Below are positions 1 through 8,833 of a DNA stretch of 61,015 nucleotides, piece after piece. Numbering within the stretch: position 1 is the stretch's first letter; each line of letters begins with the position of its first letter. A model generated the notes under the pieces. It did no database searches and had not been told where the DNA came from. It worked only from the letters and a program-made list of their open reading frames with translations. The stretch covers positions 1 through 61,015 of the forward strand of contig VYDB01000023.1 in NCBI GenBank assembly GCA_009843635.1, in the 5' to 3' direction. The DNA is from Gammaproteobacteria bacterium (GTDB lineage Bacteria; Pseudomonadota; Gammaproteobacteria; Pseudomonadales; Azotimanducaceae). The position numbers and the translations under genes were made by a program.

Positions 1-921
1 GCCGCACGGCGGGCCCCCGCCGCCCCGCGGCGGGCCGGCGCACCGGTGTACGCTGGTCCGGCGACCCGCCGCCTGGCCCGCGAACTGGGGGTGGATCTAT
101 CCGAAGTGGCGGCTACCGGTGCCCGGGGAAGAATCGTCAAGGACGACGTCAAAGCCTACGTCAAGCAGCGGCTGACCAGCGGTGAGGGTGCCCTGCCCCG
201 GCTGCCGACCATCGATTTCAGCCGCTTCGGCGAAACCGAGACGATGCCGCTGTCACGCATTCGCGCCGCCGGGGCCCAAAACCTGCACCGAAGCTGGCTG
301 AACCTGCCCCACGTCACCCAGCACGACGAGGTGGACGTAACCGAACTCGAGGCCCACCGAGCGGGGCTCAAGGCCGAAGCGACGGAGCGTGGCGTCAGCC
401 TCTCGCCCCTGCCTTTTCTGATCAAAGCCTGCTGCCTGGCGCTTAAGGAATTTCCCACCTTCAACGCCTCACTGGACGCCAGCGGCTCCCAGTTCATCCT
501 CAAGCGCTACTACCACATCGGCATCGCCGTGGACACCGAACAGGGGCTGCTGGTGCCCGTCATCCGCAACGCGGACGCCAAGGACGTTTGGGACTTGGCC
601 GAGACCACCGCCGACCTAGCCGCCAAGGCCCGTAGTCAGCGCCTGGCCATGCACGAGCTGCAGGGCGGCTCATTCAGCATCTCCAGCTTGGGCGCCATCG
701 GCGGCACTGGCTTCACGCCGATCATCAACACCCCGGAAGTCGCCATCCTCGGCGTTGGCCGACTGACCACCAAACCGAATTGGGACGGCGAGGGCTTTGT
801 TCCGCGCAAGATGCTGCCCCTGTCGCTCAGCTTCGACCACCGCGCCATCAACGGCGCTGAGGCAGGCCGATTCATGGCGCACTTGGCGGGGGTGCTGGGC
901 AAGGTTTCGCTGTTAAAGTGA
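1..921 (+). CDS. aceF: Dihydrolipoamide acetyltransferase (pyruvate dehydrogenase E2), 5'-truncated by the window edge
   Basis: The open frame enters from the left edge, so only the C-terminal part is seen. It begins in an Ala/Pro/Arg-rich linker. Next comes a peripheral subunit-binding domain (YAGPATRRLARELGVDL and the GxRGRIVKDDV segment), which docks E3. The rest is the catalytic acetyltransferase domain, with the LPHVTQHDEVDVTELEAHR segment and the DHRAINGAEA active-site motif carrying the catalytic histidine. The protein transfers acetyl groups from lipoamide to CoA in the pyruvate dehydrogenase complex. The substrate-binding stretch resembles E. coli AceF more than the 2-oxoglutarate enzyme SucB. 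The lipoyl domains and the start codon lie outside the window. Confidence 0.9.
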   Translation, partial: AARRAPAAPRRAGAPVYAGPATRRLARELGVDLSEVAATGARGRIVKDDVKAYVKQRLTSGEGALPRLPTIDFSRFGETETMPLSRIRAAGAQNLHRSWLNLPHVTQHDEVDVTELEAHRAGLKAEATERGVSLSPLPFLIKACCLALKEFPTFNASLDASGSQFILKRYYHIGIAVDTEQGLLVPVIRNADAKDVWDLAETTADLAAKARSQRLAMHELQGGSFSISSLGAIGGTGFTPIINTPEVAILGVGRLTTKPNWDGEGFVPRKMLPLSLSFDHRAINGAEAGRFMAHLAGVLGKVSLLK

Positions 922-1008
922 GGCATCGCCGACCCTCACGTCCGCACGGGAGTTTGTAACCTGAGTACCAACAGCCACCAGATCGGCGGCCGCTATTCCA
1001 AGTACGCC

Positions 1009-2568
1009 TTGGGCGTGCTGCTGGTTGTTTACGTGTTCAACTTCATCGATCGGCAGATCATTTCCATACTCGCCGAGGAGATCAAGGCGGACCTCGGCAT
1101 CTCCGATGCCGAAATCGGCTTTCTTTACGGCACGGCCTTCGCCGTCTTCTACGCGGTGTTCGGCATTCCGCTGGGCAAGCTCGCCGACGTGTGGACGCGC
1201 AAGAGCCTGATCTCCATCGGCCTGGCCTTCTGGAGCCTGATGACGGCGCTGTCGGGAACGGCGCGCAGCTTCGCGGCGCTGGCAGCCTATCGCTTCGGGG
1301 TCGGCGTCGGCGAGGCCAGCGCCTCGCCGGCCGCGTTCTCGATGCTGTCCGACTACTTCTCGCCCAAGGTTCGGGCGACGGTGCTGGCGATCTATTCGAG
1401 CGGCGTTTACATCGGCGCTGGCATCGGCCTGTTCCTCGGCGGCGTGATCGTCGATGCCTGGAAGGACGCCTTTCCCGATCCCGCGCTGGCGCCCTTCGGC
1501 CTCAAGGGCTGGCAGGCCGCGTTCTTCGCGGTGGGGTTGCCTGGCCTGTTGGTCGCCGTCTGGATGTGGACCCTGCGCGAGCCGCAGCGGGGCGCCAGCG
1601 AAGGCCTGGTCGTCGAAGCGGAGCCGCATCCATTCCGCGAGACGCTGCGTTCGCTGCAATCGGTGCTGCCGCCGTTCACGCTTTACAACCTGCTGCGCCT
1701 AGGCGGCTTGCGCGCCCTTGGCCTGAACTTGGTCACCGCGCTGGTGATCGCCGCCGCAGCCTACGGCGCCAACGCGCTCATGCCGAGCGCCATCCAATGG
1801 ATCGCCTTGGGTCTGGGCGTCTATGCGGCGGCCTCCTGGGTGCAGGCGCTGAAGATTCGCGAGGCCGACGCCTTCGCCATGATGTTCCGCTCCAAGGCGT
1901 TTCTGCTCGCCTCCACCGGTTTCCCCTGTCTCTCCTTCGTGACCTATGGCGTCGGCTTCTGGGGGCCGCCCTTCATGCTGCGCGTCCACGACGTGGAGCT
2001 CGCCGAAGCCGGCATCGTGATGGGGCTGGCCGCCGCCATCGGCGGTTGGCTGGGCGTGACCCTGGGCGGCGTGCTGTCCGACCGGCTGAAGGCTCGAACG
2101 GCCAATGCGCGGCTCTGGATAGGCGTCATGGCGGGGATCCTGTCGCTGCCGAGCGGGATCGTCTTTCTGCTGGCCGACAGCGCCTGGGTCGCCTACCTGG
2201 CCGTCTTCGTGTTCAGCATCACCTCGCCCATGTGGGTGGGCGGCGGTGCGAGCACCGTGAACGATCTGGTGATGCCGCACATGCGGGCCACCGCCTCCGC
2301 CTACTACATCCTGATGATCACCTTCGTCGGCTTGGCCTTGGGGCCGTTCATGATCGGCCAGATCAGCGACGCCTACATCGCCTCCGGGCTGCACGATGGC
2401 GTAGCGTTGCGCACCGCCATGATGTGGTCGTATGCCCTATTCGGCGCGAGCACCGTCTTGCTGCTCTTGGCGATGCGCTACCTGCCCGGCGAGGAAGCGG
2501 CCCGGGACGAACGCGTCCGCTTGGCGGCGGGCGCCGGCGGGCCGGGAAACCAGCCGCCAACGGCCTAA
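1009..2568 (+). CDS. MFS transporter, spinster-like
   Basis: A major facilitator superfamily carrier of about 520 residues with twelve or so hydrophobic segments. The first helix contains the YVFNFIDRQIIS motif and the 2-3 loop reads GKLADVWTRKSL, the MFS motif A region; GVGVGEASASPAAFSMLSDYF is typical of the spinster/Spns-like group. It belongs to the inner membrane; its substrate cannot be told. The TTG at 1009 would cut directly into helix 1. The same frame is open upstream, and a CTG at 961 lies about 8 nt after GGGAG (948-952) and would add STNSHQIGGRYSKYAL, so the true start may be 961. The stop overlaps the stop of the convergent NCS2 permease gene. Confidence 0.85.
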   Translation: MGVLLVVYVFNFIDRQIISILAEEIKADLGISDAEIGFLYGTAFAVFYAVFGIPLGKLADVWTRKSLISIGLAFWSLMTALSGTARSFAALAAYRFGVGVGEASASPAAFSMLSDYFSPKVRATVLAIYSSGVYIGAGIGLFLGGVIVDAWKDAFPDPALAPFGLKGWQAAFFAVGLPGLLVAVWMWTLREPQRGASEGLVVEAEPHPFRETLRSLQSVLPPFTLYNLLRLGGLRALGLNLVTALVIAAAAYGANALMPSAIQWIALGLGVYAAASWVQALKIREADAFAMMFRSKAFLLASTGFPCLSFVTYGVGFWGPPFMLRVHDVELAEAGIVMGLAAAIGGWLGVTLGGVLSDRLKARTANARLWIGVMAGILSLPSGIVFLLADSAWVAYLAVFVFSITSPMWVGGGASTVNDLVMPHMRATASAYYILMITFVGLALGPFMIGQISDAYIASGLHDGVALRTAMMWSYALFGASTVLLLLAMRYLPGEEAARDERVRLAAGAGGPGNQPPTA

Positions 2569-3902
2569 AGTGCAGCAAACTTCACTAGGAACACCACCGC
2601 CACCAAGTACACCGCGGCTGGGCATTCCTGGGGCCGGCCGCTGAGCAGCTTGATGGCTGCGTAGCTGATGAAACCCGCGCCGATGCCGTCGGCGATGGAG
2701 AAGCTTAAGGGCATGGCGACGGCCGTGAGGGCAGCCGGGGCCGATTCGGTGAGGTCCCGCCAGTCGATGTCGGATAGGGAACGGGCCATGACCACGGCGA
2801 CGAACAGCAAGGCGGCAGCGGAGGCGTAGGGCGGGACGCTTTGCGCCAACGGGGCAAACACCAAGCAGAGCAGGAAGAGCGCGGCCACCACCACGGCGGT
2901 AAGGCCAGTGCGGCCGCCGCTTTCCACCCCGGCGGCGCTTTCAATGTAGCTGGTGGTGGGCGAGGTGCCGGCCACCGCCCCGATGACGGTGGCGCTGGAA
3001 TCGGCCAACAGGGCGCCGCGCAGGCGGGGCAGCTTGCCGTCGGCGTCGAGCAGTTGGCCGCGTGTGGCGACGCCGACCAAGGTGCCGGCGGTGTCAAACA
3101 CATCGACCAGCAGCAGCGTGAAGATGACGCTCAGCATGGCAAGGTCGAAGACGCCCGCCAAGTCGAACTGGGCGAACACCGGCGCCAGCGAGGGTGGCGG
3201 GGCGGCAACGCCATGAAACTCCGCTTGGCCAGCCAGCCAAGCGACGGCGGACACGGCGAGAATGCCGATAATGATGGCCCCGCTGTGGCCGCGGCTGGCC
3301 AAGGCGGCGATGACGAAGAAGCCCACCAGCGCTGCGGCTGGTGCGAAGGCCGCCAAGTGGCCGAACGAAACCAGCGTGGCCGGGTTGGCGACGGCGACGC
3401 CCGCGTTCTGCAAGGCGATGAAGGCCAGAAACAGGCCGATGCCCGCCGCCATGCCGTGCTTGAGGTTGCGGGGAATCGAGTTGATCAGCCACTCGCGGAT
3501 GGGCAGCAGGCTTAGGGCCACGAAGATCAAGCCGGATACGAACACCGCGCCCAGGGCAGTTTGCCAGGGATGCCCGCTGCCGAGGACGATGCCGTAAGTG
3601 AAAAAGGCGTTTTGCCCCATTCCCGGTGCCAAGGCCACCGGATAGTTGGCGGCCAGGCCCATGATGAGCGAGCCGATGGCGGCGGCCAGGCAGGTGGCCA
3701 CGAAGACCGCGCCGAAATCCATGCCCGCTTGGGAGAGAATCGACGGGTTGACCACGGTTATGTAGGCCATGGCCAGAAAGGTGGTCAGGCCAGCCACCGC
3801 CTCGCGCCGGACCGAAGTGCCGTGGCCACTGAGATCAAAGCGTCGTTCCAGAAAATCCGAACCCAAGGGTTGCCCCCTCTCGCTGCCCCCGCTCCCGGTC
3901 AT
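2565..3902 (-). CDS. NCS2-family purine (guanine/hypoxanthine) permease, AzgA-like
   Basis: A 445-residue polytopic inner-membrane protein of the AzgA/PbuG branch of NCS2 permeases, proton symporters for adenine, guanine or hypoxanthine. Recognisable blocks are REAVAGLTTFLAMAYITVVNP near the N terminus, ALAPGMGQNAFFTY (helix 3), and GTSPTTSYIESAAGVESGGRTGLTAVV near residue 300, which forms part of the substrate site in this family. The ATG at 3902 is chosen over a TTG at 3914; no clear Shine-Dalgarno is seen for either. It is transcribed away from the TonB receptor and nucleoside-permease-like gene, suggesting a joint purine uptake module. The precise base specificity is not readable. Confidence 0.85.
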   Translation of the reverse strand: MTGSGGSERGQPLGSDFLERRFDLSGHGTSVRREAVAGLTTFLAMAYITVVNPSILSQAGMDFGAVFVATCLAAAIGSLIMGLAANYPVALAPGMGQNAFFTYGIVLGSGHPWQTALGAVFVSGLIFVALSLLPIREWLINSIPRNLKHGMAAGIGLFLAFIALQNAGVAVANPATLVSFGHLAAFAPAAALVGFFVIAALASRGHSGAIIIGILAVSAVAWLAGQAEFHGVAAPPPSLAPVFAQFDLAGVFDLAMLSVIFTLLLVDVFDTAGTLVGVATRGQLLDADGKLPRLRGALLADSSATVIGAVAGTSPTTSYIESAAGVESGGRTGLTAVVVAALFLLCLVFAPLAQSVPPYASAAALLFVAVVMARSLSDIDWRDLTESAPAALTAVAMPLSFSIADGIGAGFISYAAIKLLSGRPQECPAAVYLVAVVFLVKFAAL

Positions 3903-4021
3903 GTTACCGCGCAAACTGAGCGCCTACCCGCTACAAATTTTGCTGGCCTTGATCGGGGAGCGCACTACAATGCGGGCTTTCCAGTTGACCGTGCGGATGG
4001 GCTGCGCACAACCGAGTGAGG

Positions 4022-6481
4022 ATGATGCAAACACGTCGAATGGGATGGCGCCTTCGCCGACTGTCTGGTTCAGGTGCGCCGCTGGCGGCGCTAGGTGCGC
4101 TGATGGCCGCGCTGGCGCTTGGGTCCCCGACTTGGGGGGCGCAGGACGAGTCGCCAACGGATGAGGAGGTGGTTGAACTCGAAACCTTCGTCGCCGAAGA
4201 CCGGGCGGAAGACGCGATCGGCATCCTGCCGACGGAGCCGATGGATGCGGTTTTCGGCTTCGACAAGACACTGCTCGAGACGCCACGCTCGGCGACCAGC
4301 ATCACCATTGAGACCATCGAACAGTACGGCATCACGGAAATCGACGACTTCGTGGTGCTCTCGCCGGGCAGCTTCACCCAGTCCTTCTTCGGCGTTTCCG
4401 GCTCCCTCGACCTGCGCGGCACGTCCGGGGAGAACTACTTCAACGGCGTGCGGCGGCTGGACAACCCGGGCAACTACGCCACGCCCATCGGCGCCGCCGA
4501 CCGGGTGGACATCGTGCGCGGCCCGGCGTCGGTGATCTACGGTCCGAGCAAGATTGGCGGCTACATGAACTTCATCCCCAAATCCGCCCGCGCCGAAACC
4601 GGGCAGTTTCTGTCCAGCCCGACCGGCACCGTCTCCTTCACCGGCGGCCGCTGGAGCAAGTCCGTTCTCACCGCCGAAGTCGGCGGTCCCGGCCAGCTCG
4701 GAGAGCGCCCTTTCGGCTACTACCTATTCGGGGAAGTCGAGGATTCAGGCAGCTATTACGACAACACCGGCACCGACAACACCATCCTGCAGGGCACCTT
4801 CAACATGGACCTGTCCGAACGGGCGCGCATCGCCTTCGGCGGCATGTACCACGACTACAAGAGCAACCAAGTGGCAGGCTGGAACCGGCTGACCCAGGCG
4901 CTGATCGACGACGGCACCTACACCACTGGCCTGGCGATGCCCCTCGATGCGGACGGTGACGGCGCGATTTCCCACCAGGAGTACAACGCCGCCAACGACG
5001 GTGCCGGGCTGTTCTCCTTCACCTTCAACCCGGCCGGCGTCACCGGACCGGTGACCTTCGGCCCCGACTTCGCCCTCGATCCCGCCACCGTGGGTGTGGC
5101 CAAGCTAGGCGGGAACCAAGTGCTGGTGGCCTCCGACGACACCTTGGAGAACGAGGATCTCATCCTCTACGCCGACATCATCATGGATCTGGGCGAAAAG
5201 TGGACGGTGACCAACAAGCTCTACTTTGAGTCCTACGACAACCTCAACGAAAACGCCTACGGGTTTTCCCAGTACGCCGATTCCTGGGTGATCGAGAACC
5301 AATTGATCGTCAACTACACCGAGGAGTTCGACGCCCTTACCCTCGACCTGCTCTTCTCGCCGTCCATACGCCACACCGACTTCGAGCACGCCAACGACTT
5401 CATCAACGAGCACTTCGACCGCCGCGACCTGACCGGCCCCTCCACCGCCCGCGACCTGAGGCTGCTGGCCACGCGCATCGACGACCACTACACCGAGGTC
5501 TCGGTCGGCGACTACACCATCTACGGGCTGGCGCTGCTGACCGACTTGGACTTCAACAACGGCCTGAACATCTTGCTCGGCGGCCGCCTCGACTCCATCG
5601 ACATGAGCAGCAGCCAACCGGGTCACAAGACCCTGTTCGGCAGCGACATCGACGCCAGCTACACCGACGACGCCTTCTCCTGGACCGCCAGCGTCTCCTA
5701 CACCACACCGGTAGGGCTAGTGCCCTACGTCACCGTCTCCAAGCAGACCACCGTGGTGGTCGGCCAAGGCTCCAACCTAAATCCCGAGGAAGTCCAAGCG
5801 GAGAACTCCGTGGCCAGTTCCAAGCTGTTCGAGGTGGGCGTCAAGGGAACCTTCCTCAACGAGCAACTGTTCGCCCAAGCGATTTACTACGAGCAGAAGC
5901 GCACCGACTTCAGCGCCCAGGCCATCGTCACCAACCAAGTCTCTGACACGGAGGGCTTCGAGTTTGAACTGCGTTGGCTGGTTACCCCCAACCTCACCCT
6001 CACCGCCGCCTACACCAACATCGAGGTGGTCAATCGGAGCACCTTGGACGGCGGCGGCCGGTTCAGCTTCCTAGGCGCCGAGGACCTGCCCGACACCGAC
6101 CCCACCACCTTTTACGGCGGCACGGCAGCGGGCTTCGTCACCTTGGAGACCAACCCGAAAGCGCTGCGCACCGGGGTGCCGGAGAACATCATCAGCGTCA
6201 GCGGCATCTACAGCTTCGACAACGGCCTGCAGTTGTTCGGCAGCGTCATTGACGTGGACAGCGCCTACTCGGCGTTCTCCCAAGCGGTCAAGCTGCCCGC
6301 CTACACGCTGGTCAACGTGGGCGCCAAGTATGATCTCGGCAGTTGGTCATTCACCCTGACGGGAAAAAACCTCACCGACGAGCGCTACTTCCGCTCCAAC
6401 TTCCCCAACCTGTTCGGTTCCGCGATCGTGCTGCCTGAACTGCCCCGGCACTACCAGGCCAGCGTGGCGTACAAGTTCTAG
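4022..6481 (+). CDS. TonB-dependent outer-membrane receptor with an EF-hand-like loop
   Basis: About 819 residues. It has an N-terminal signal peptide (Arg-rich, then APLAALGALMAALALGSPTWGAQ) and a plug domain (TPRSATSITIETIEQYGI, DLRGTSGENYFNGVRR, DRVDIVRGPASVIYGPSKIGG). The C-terminal beta-barrel ends in an aromatic residue (ASVAYKF). This layout resembles siderophore-type receptors, but the ligand is not evident. Numbered from a GTG at 4016, residues 311-322 (nucleotides 4946-4981) match the canonical EF-hand calcium loop DxDxDGxIxxxE exactly, which is unusual in a barrel loop. The ATG at 4022 is preferred over the GTG at 4016. The NUP lipoprotein gene follows by 28 nt, so the two are probably co-transcribed and the ligand may be a purine compound. 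Confidence 0.88.
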   Translation: MMQTRRMGWRLRRLSGSGAPLAALGALMAALALGSPTWGAQDESPTDEEVVELETFVAEDRAEDAIGILPTEPMDAVFGFDKTLLETPRSATSITIETIEQYGITEIDDFVVLSPGSFTQSFFGVSGSLDLRGTSGENYFNGVRRLDNPGNYATPIGAADRVDIVRGPASVIYGPSKIGGYMNFIPKSARAETGQFLSSPTGTVSFTGGRWSKSVLTAEVGGPGQLGERPFGYYLFGEVEDSGSYYDNTGTDNTILQGTFNMDLSERARIAFGGMYHDYKSNQVAGWNRLTQALIDDGTYTTGLAMPLDADGDGAISHQEYNAANDGAGLFSFTFNPAGVTGPVTFGPDFALDPATVGVAKLGGNQVLVASDDTLENEDLILYADIIMDLGEKWTVTNKLYFESYDNLNENAYGFSQYADSWVIENQLIVNYTEEFDALTLDLLFSPSIRHTDFEHANDFINEHFDRRDLTGPSTARDLRLLATRIDDHYTEVSVGDYTIYGLALLTDLDFNNGLNILLGGRLDSIDMSSSQPGHKTLFGSDIDASYTDDAFSWTASVSYTTPVGLVPYVTVSKQTTVVVGQGSNLNPEEVQAENSVASSKLFEVGVKGTFLNEQLFAQAIYYEQKRTDFSAQAIVTNQVSDTEGFEFELRWLVTPNLTLTAAYTNIEVVNRSTLDGGGRFSFLGAEDLPDTDPTTFYGGTAAGFVTLETNPKALRTGVPENIISVSGIYSFDNGLQLFGSVIDVDSAYSAFSQAVKLPAYTLVNVGAKYDLGSWSFTLTGKNLTDERYFRSNFPNLFGSAIVLPELPRHYQASVAYKF

Positions 6482-6509
6482 GGATTCGGCGCATCCGGCG
6501 AACTCGCTC

Positions 6510-7598
6510 ATGCTGATCCGCAAGTCGCGCCGCCCGTTGAGCTGGACATCGGCCGCACTGGCCGCTTGGTTGGCACTGGCGGGCTGCGACGATCCAGTCC
6601 CGGTGCCGGTGCGCGTGGTGGTGGTCACCATGTTCGAGCGGGGCGCGGACGAGGGCGACGAACCGGGCGAGTTTCAGTTCTGGAAGGAGCGCCGCAACCT
6701 CGACCAACGCTTCGCGTTCCCCCATTCCCATCATGATCTTTACTACAACGCCGACTCACAGATTCTCGGCATGGTGACCGGCGTCGGCACCGCCAAGTCC
6801 GCCACCGCGACCATGGCGCTGGGCTTGGACCCGCGCTTCGACCTCCGCCAAGCCTACTGGCTGGTGGCGGGCATCGCCGGCATCGACCCGGAGGATGCCT
6901 CGGTCGGCTCCGCGGTCTGGTCCGCGTACCTCGTGGACGGCGACCTGGGCTACGAAATAGACGCCCGGGAGATTCCTGAGGATTGGGACTTCGGCTTCTT
7001 CGCCCGCCGCACCCGCTTTCCATTCGACCCCAACCGCCCAGAGCCCCGGGGCGAGATGTTCCTCATCAACGCTAGTCTCCGCGACTGGGCCTACGGCTTG
7101 ACCAAGGACTTGGAACTGCCGGACTCCGCGCAACTGGCGGCGCACCGCAGCCTCTACGTCGAGCATCCCAACGCCCGCAGGCCGCCCTTCGTCACCCGCG
7201 GCGGCCACATCGCCGCCATGACCTTCTGGCACGGGGCGCTGATGAACGACTGGGCCAACGCCTATGTTCGCTACTGGTCAGGCGGCGAAACCGACTTCGT
7301 CACCTCCGCCATGGAGGACACCGGCACCTATCAAGCCATCACCTACCTGCACGAGGCGGGCCGGGTGGACAGGGACCGCTTCATGGTGCTGCGCACCGGC
7401 AGCAACCACACGATGCCGCCCCCCGGCATCACCGCCGCCGAAAACCTGCTGCGCGAGAATGAGGGCTACTCCGGGATGCGAGCCTCCTTGGAGGCGCTGT
7501 ACATCGTCGGCGGCACGGTCATCGACGAACTGCTCAGCGACTGGCCACGCTATTCGGTTGAGGTTCCGGGGGCGGAGGCTCAATCGGCGAATCGTTGA
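6510..7598 (+). CDS. Purine nucleoside permease/phosphorylase-like lipoprotein (NUP family)
   Basis: A 362-residue protein with a lipoprotein signal peptide: a hydrophobic core followed by LALAGC, with Cys 26 as the expected lipidated residue. The mature part starts with a run of Pro/Val and then matches the NUP family, named after the Candida purine nucleoside permease. Blocks seen are VVVVTMFE, GMVTGVGTAKSATATMALGLDPRFDL, YWLVAGIAGIDPEDASVGS and VMEDTGT-like SAMEDTGTYQAITYL. The family fold resembles nucleoside phosphorylases, so it may cleave nucleosides in the periplasm rather than transport them. It lies 28 nt after the TonB receptor and near a divergent NCS2 purine permease, which supports a purine scavenging role. 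Enzyme activity is an inference. Confidence 0.82.
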   Translation: MLIRKSRRPLSWTSAALAAWLALAGCDDPVPVPVRVVVVTMFERGADEGDEPGEFQFWKERRNLDQRFAFPHSHHDLYYNADSQILGMVTGVGTAKSATATMALGLDPRFDLRQAYWLVAGIAGIDPEDASVGSAVWSAYLVDGDLGYEIDAREIPEDWDFGFFARRTRFPFDPNRPEPRGEMFLINASLRDWAYGLTKDLELPDSAQLAAHRSLYVEHPNARRPPFVTRGGHIAAMTFWHGALMNDWANAYVRYWSGGETDFVTSAMEDTGTYQAITYLHEAGRVDRDRFMVLRTGSNHTMPPPGITAAENLLRENEGYSGMRASLEALYIVGGTVIDELLSDWPRYSVEVPGAEAQSANR

Positions 7599-7611
7599 CT
7601 TCCGCCGCTGA

Positions 7612-7641
7612 TTGCACATGGACTTCGCAGTTTGCTAGAGT
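7612..7641 (+). promoter_or_regulatory. Putative sigma70 promoter of the McrBC operon
   Basis: TTGCAC (7612-7617), an 18-bp spacer and TAGAGT (7636-7641), with TG one base before the -10 (an extended -10). It lies 35 bp upstream of the first small ORF of the operon. The match is moderate. Confidence 0.35.
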
Positions 7642-7676
7642 TGCGGACAGTCGCAGTTTCGAGAGAGGAGAGTGCC

Positions 7677-7841
7677 TTGACAACCAGCCGAACATCCCAA
7701 AGGGCGGAACATTTCGTGCATGTCAGGCAGACGTTGCAATCCGCGATGGCCCGTGTCAACAAGGCCCGAGGCGAGCGCAGCAAGTCCGAGGCAGCCACTG
7801 CGTTACGCGACAAAAAGGCCATCTCCGCTAGACAGCGGTGA
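7677..7841 (+). CDS. Small basic protein upstream of the HAD/McrBC operon
   Basis: A 54-residue ORF starting at TTG 7677 with a good Shine-Dalgarno (AGGAG, 7666-7670, 6 nt away). It ends 9 nt before the HAD gene. The product is rich in Arg, Lys, Ser and Ala, especially in its second half (KARGERSKSEAATALRDKK), and is predicted helical. No family is recognised. Placement at the head of a restriction operon, with translation signals, suggests a real gene, perhaps a nucleic-acid-binding or regulatory peptide. That role is inference; it could also be a leader ORF. Confidence 0.45.
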   Translation: MTTSRTSQRAEHFVHVRQTLQSAMARVNKARGERSKSEAATALRDKKAISARQR

Positions 7842-7850
7842 TGTTGTCCC

Positions 7851-8687
7851 TTGGCTGTCATCGCCGTCGTCTTTGACTTTGACGACACACTTGTTCCGGA
7901 CTCGACTACCGCGCTGCTAAAGAGCCGGGGTGTTGACGTTGACGAGTTCTGGTCTGAACTCGTTCCACCCTTGGTTGCAGCTGGCTACGACCCCCCTCTC
8001 GCGTACCTGCGTCTTATCCTCGACCGAGTGGGCAAGGACAAGGCGCTAGGCGACCTGACCAATAGGGACTTGAGAGACTTCGGGCGGTCGCTTGATGATC
8101 AGTATTTCGAGGGTCTGCCGAAAATGTTTGAGGATCTCAAGGAACTCGTATCCGAGTTTCGCGATGTCGCAATCGAGTTCTACATCGTCAGCGGAGGCCT
8201 GCAGGAAGCGATCGGAGGCAGTCGCACTGTACAGAAGTATGTTGACGGATTCTACGGCTGCCAACTCGGTGAGGCGGAGGACGGCATTGTCCGCTACGTC
8301 AAGCGTTGCGTGACCTTCACGGAAAAGACGCGCTATCTGTTCGAAATCAACAAAGGCGTTCGCATTGAGGACTCCCGAAGCAAACCGCACTCCGTTAACA
8401 ACAAGGTGCAAGACCGGAGAATCCCGTTCAGCAACATGATCTATGTGGGTGACGGATTGACGGACATCCCGTGCTTTTCTTTGGTGCGCAATGGCGGCGG
8501 ATACGCTTTCGGTGTTCGTGCGAGGAGTAAAACCGCAAAACAGGCGTTTCAAGAGCTTCTCCAAGAGCGGCGAGTCGATAGCCTTCACTCACCTGACTAT
8601 CGGGAGGGCTCTGACCTCGGTGCACTCATTCGCGCCGCTGTCTCACACCTCGCAGCGGCCCGCGACTTGGGGCGCGAGCAGGCTTGA
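7851..8687 (+). CDS. HAD-superfamily phosphatase in the McrBC operon
   Basis: A 278-residue haloacid-dehalogenase-type hydrolase. Motif I is VVFDFDDTL with the nucleophile Asp 9 and acid/base Asp 11. Motif II is EFYIVSGG, a conserved Lys follows in the TEKTRYLFEINK region, and motif IV is MIYVGDGLTDIPCF with the metal-binding aspartates. The arrangement recalls phosphoserine phosphatase (SerB-like) proteins, but the cap region is different and the substrate is unknown. It starts at TTG 7851 with a weak GGTGA signal upstream. It sits between a small basic ORF and the McrB-like gene in the same direction, so it is probably an accessory part of the restriction system. The G+C content looks lower than that of the flanking genes. 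Confidence 0.75.
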   Translation: MAVIAVVFDFDDTLVPDSTTALLKSRGVDVDEFWSELVPPLVAAGYDPPLAYLRLILDRVGKDKALGDLTNRDLRDFGRSLDDQYFEGLPKMFEDLKELVSEFRDVAIEFYIVSGGLQEAIGGSRTVQKYVDGFYGCQLGEAEDGIVRYVKRCVTFTEKTRYLFEINKGVRIEDSRSKPHSVNNKVQDRRIPFSNMIYVGDGLTDIPCFSLVRNGGGYAFGVRARSKTAKQAFQELLQERRVDSLHSPDYREGSDLGALIRAAVSHLAAARDLGREQA

Positions 8688-8732
8688 GAGGACAGAAATG
8701 GAAGCTGGACCGCGCAGCGACACAGCCCCTCC

Positions 8733-8791
8733 CTCTTGCCGATCCGCAAGCTCTGTAATCGTCTGCCCAAGGCGCCTTACCGAGGCAAGAG
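8733..8791. repeat. Inverted repeat between the HAD and mcrB-like genes
   Basis: CTCTTGCC (8733-8740) and GGCAAGAG (8784-8791) are perfect 8-bp arms 43 bp apart. They lie in the 146-bp gap between the HAD stop and the mcrB start. The gap holds no convincing ORF. The repeat could be an operator, an RNA hairpin or a processing site. Confidence 0.45.
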
Positions 8792-8833
8792 TGACTCGCG
8801 AATCCCGCTGGCCAAGCTAGGAATCTATTACTC

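Noticed and set aside
1191-2588. 465-codon overlapping frame in the MFS gene
   Set aside because: Arg/Gly-rich composition typical of a wrong frame; the MFS frame has clear membrane helices and motifs.
3966-3971. TACAAT as a -10 box for the first TonB receptor
   Set aside because: No acceptable -35 at 16-18 bp; the nearest TTG hexamer is 20 bp away.
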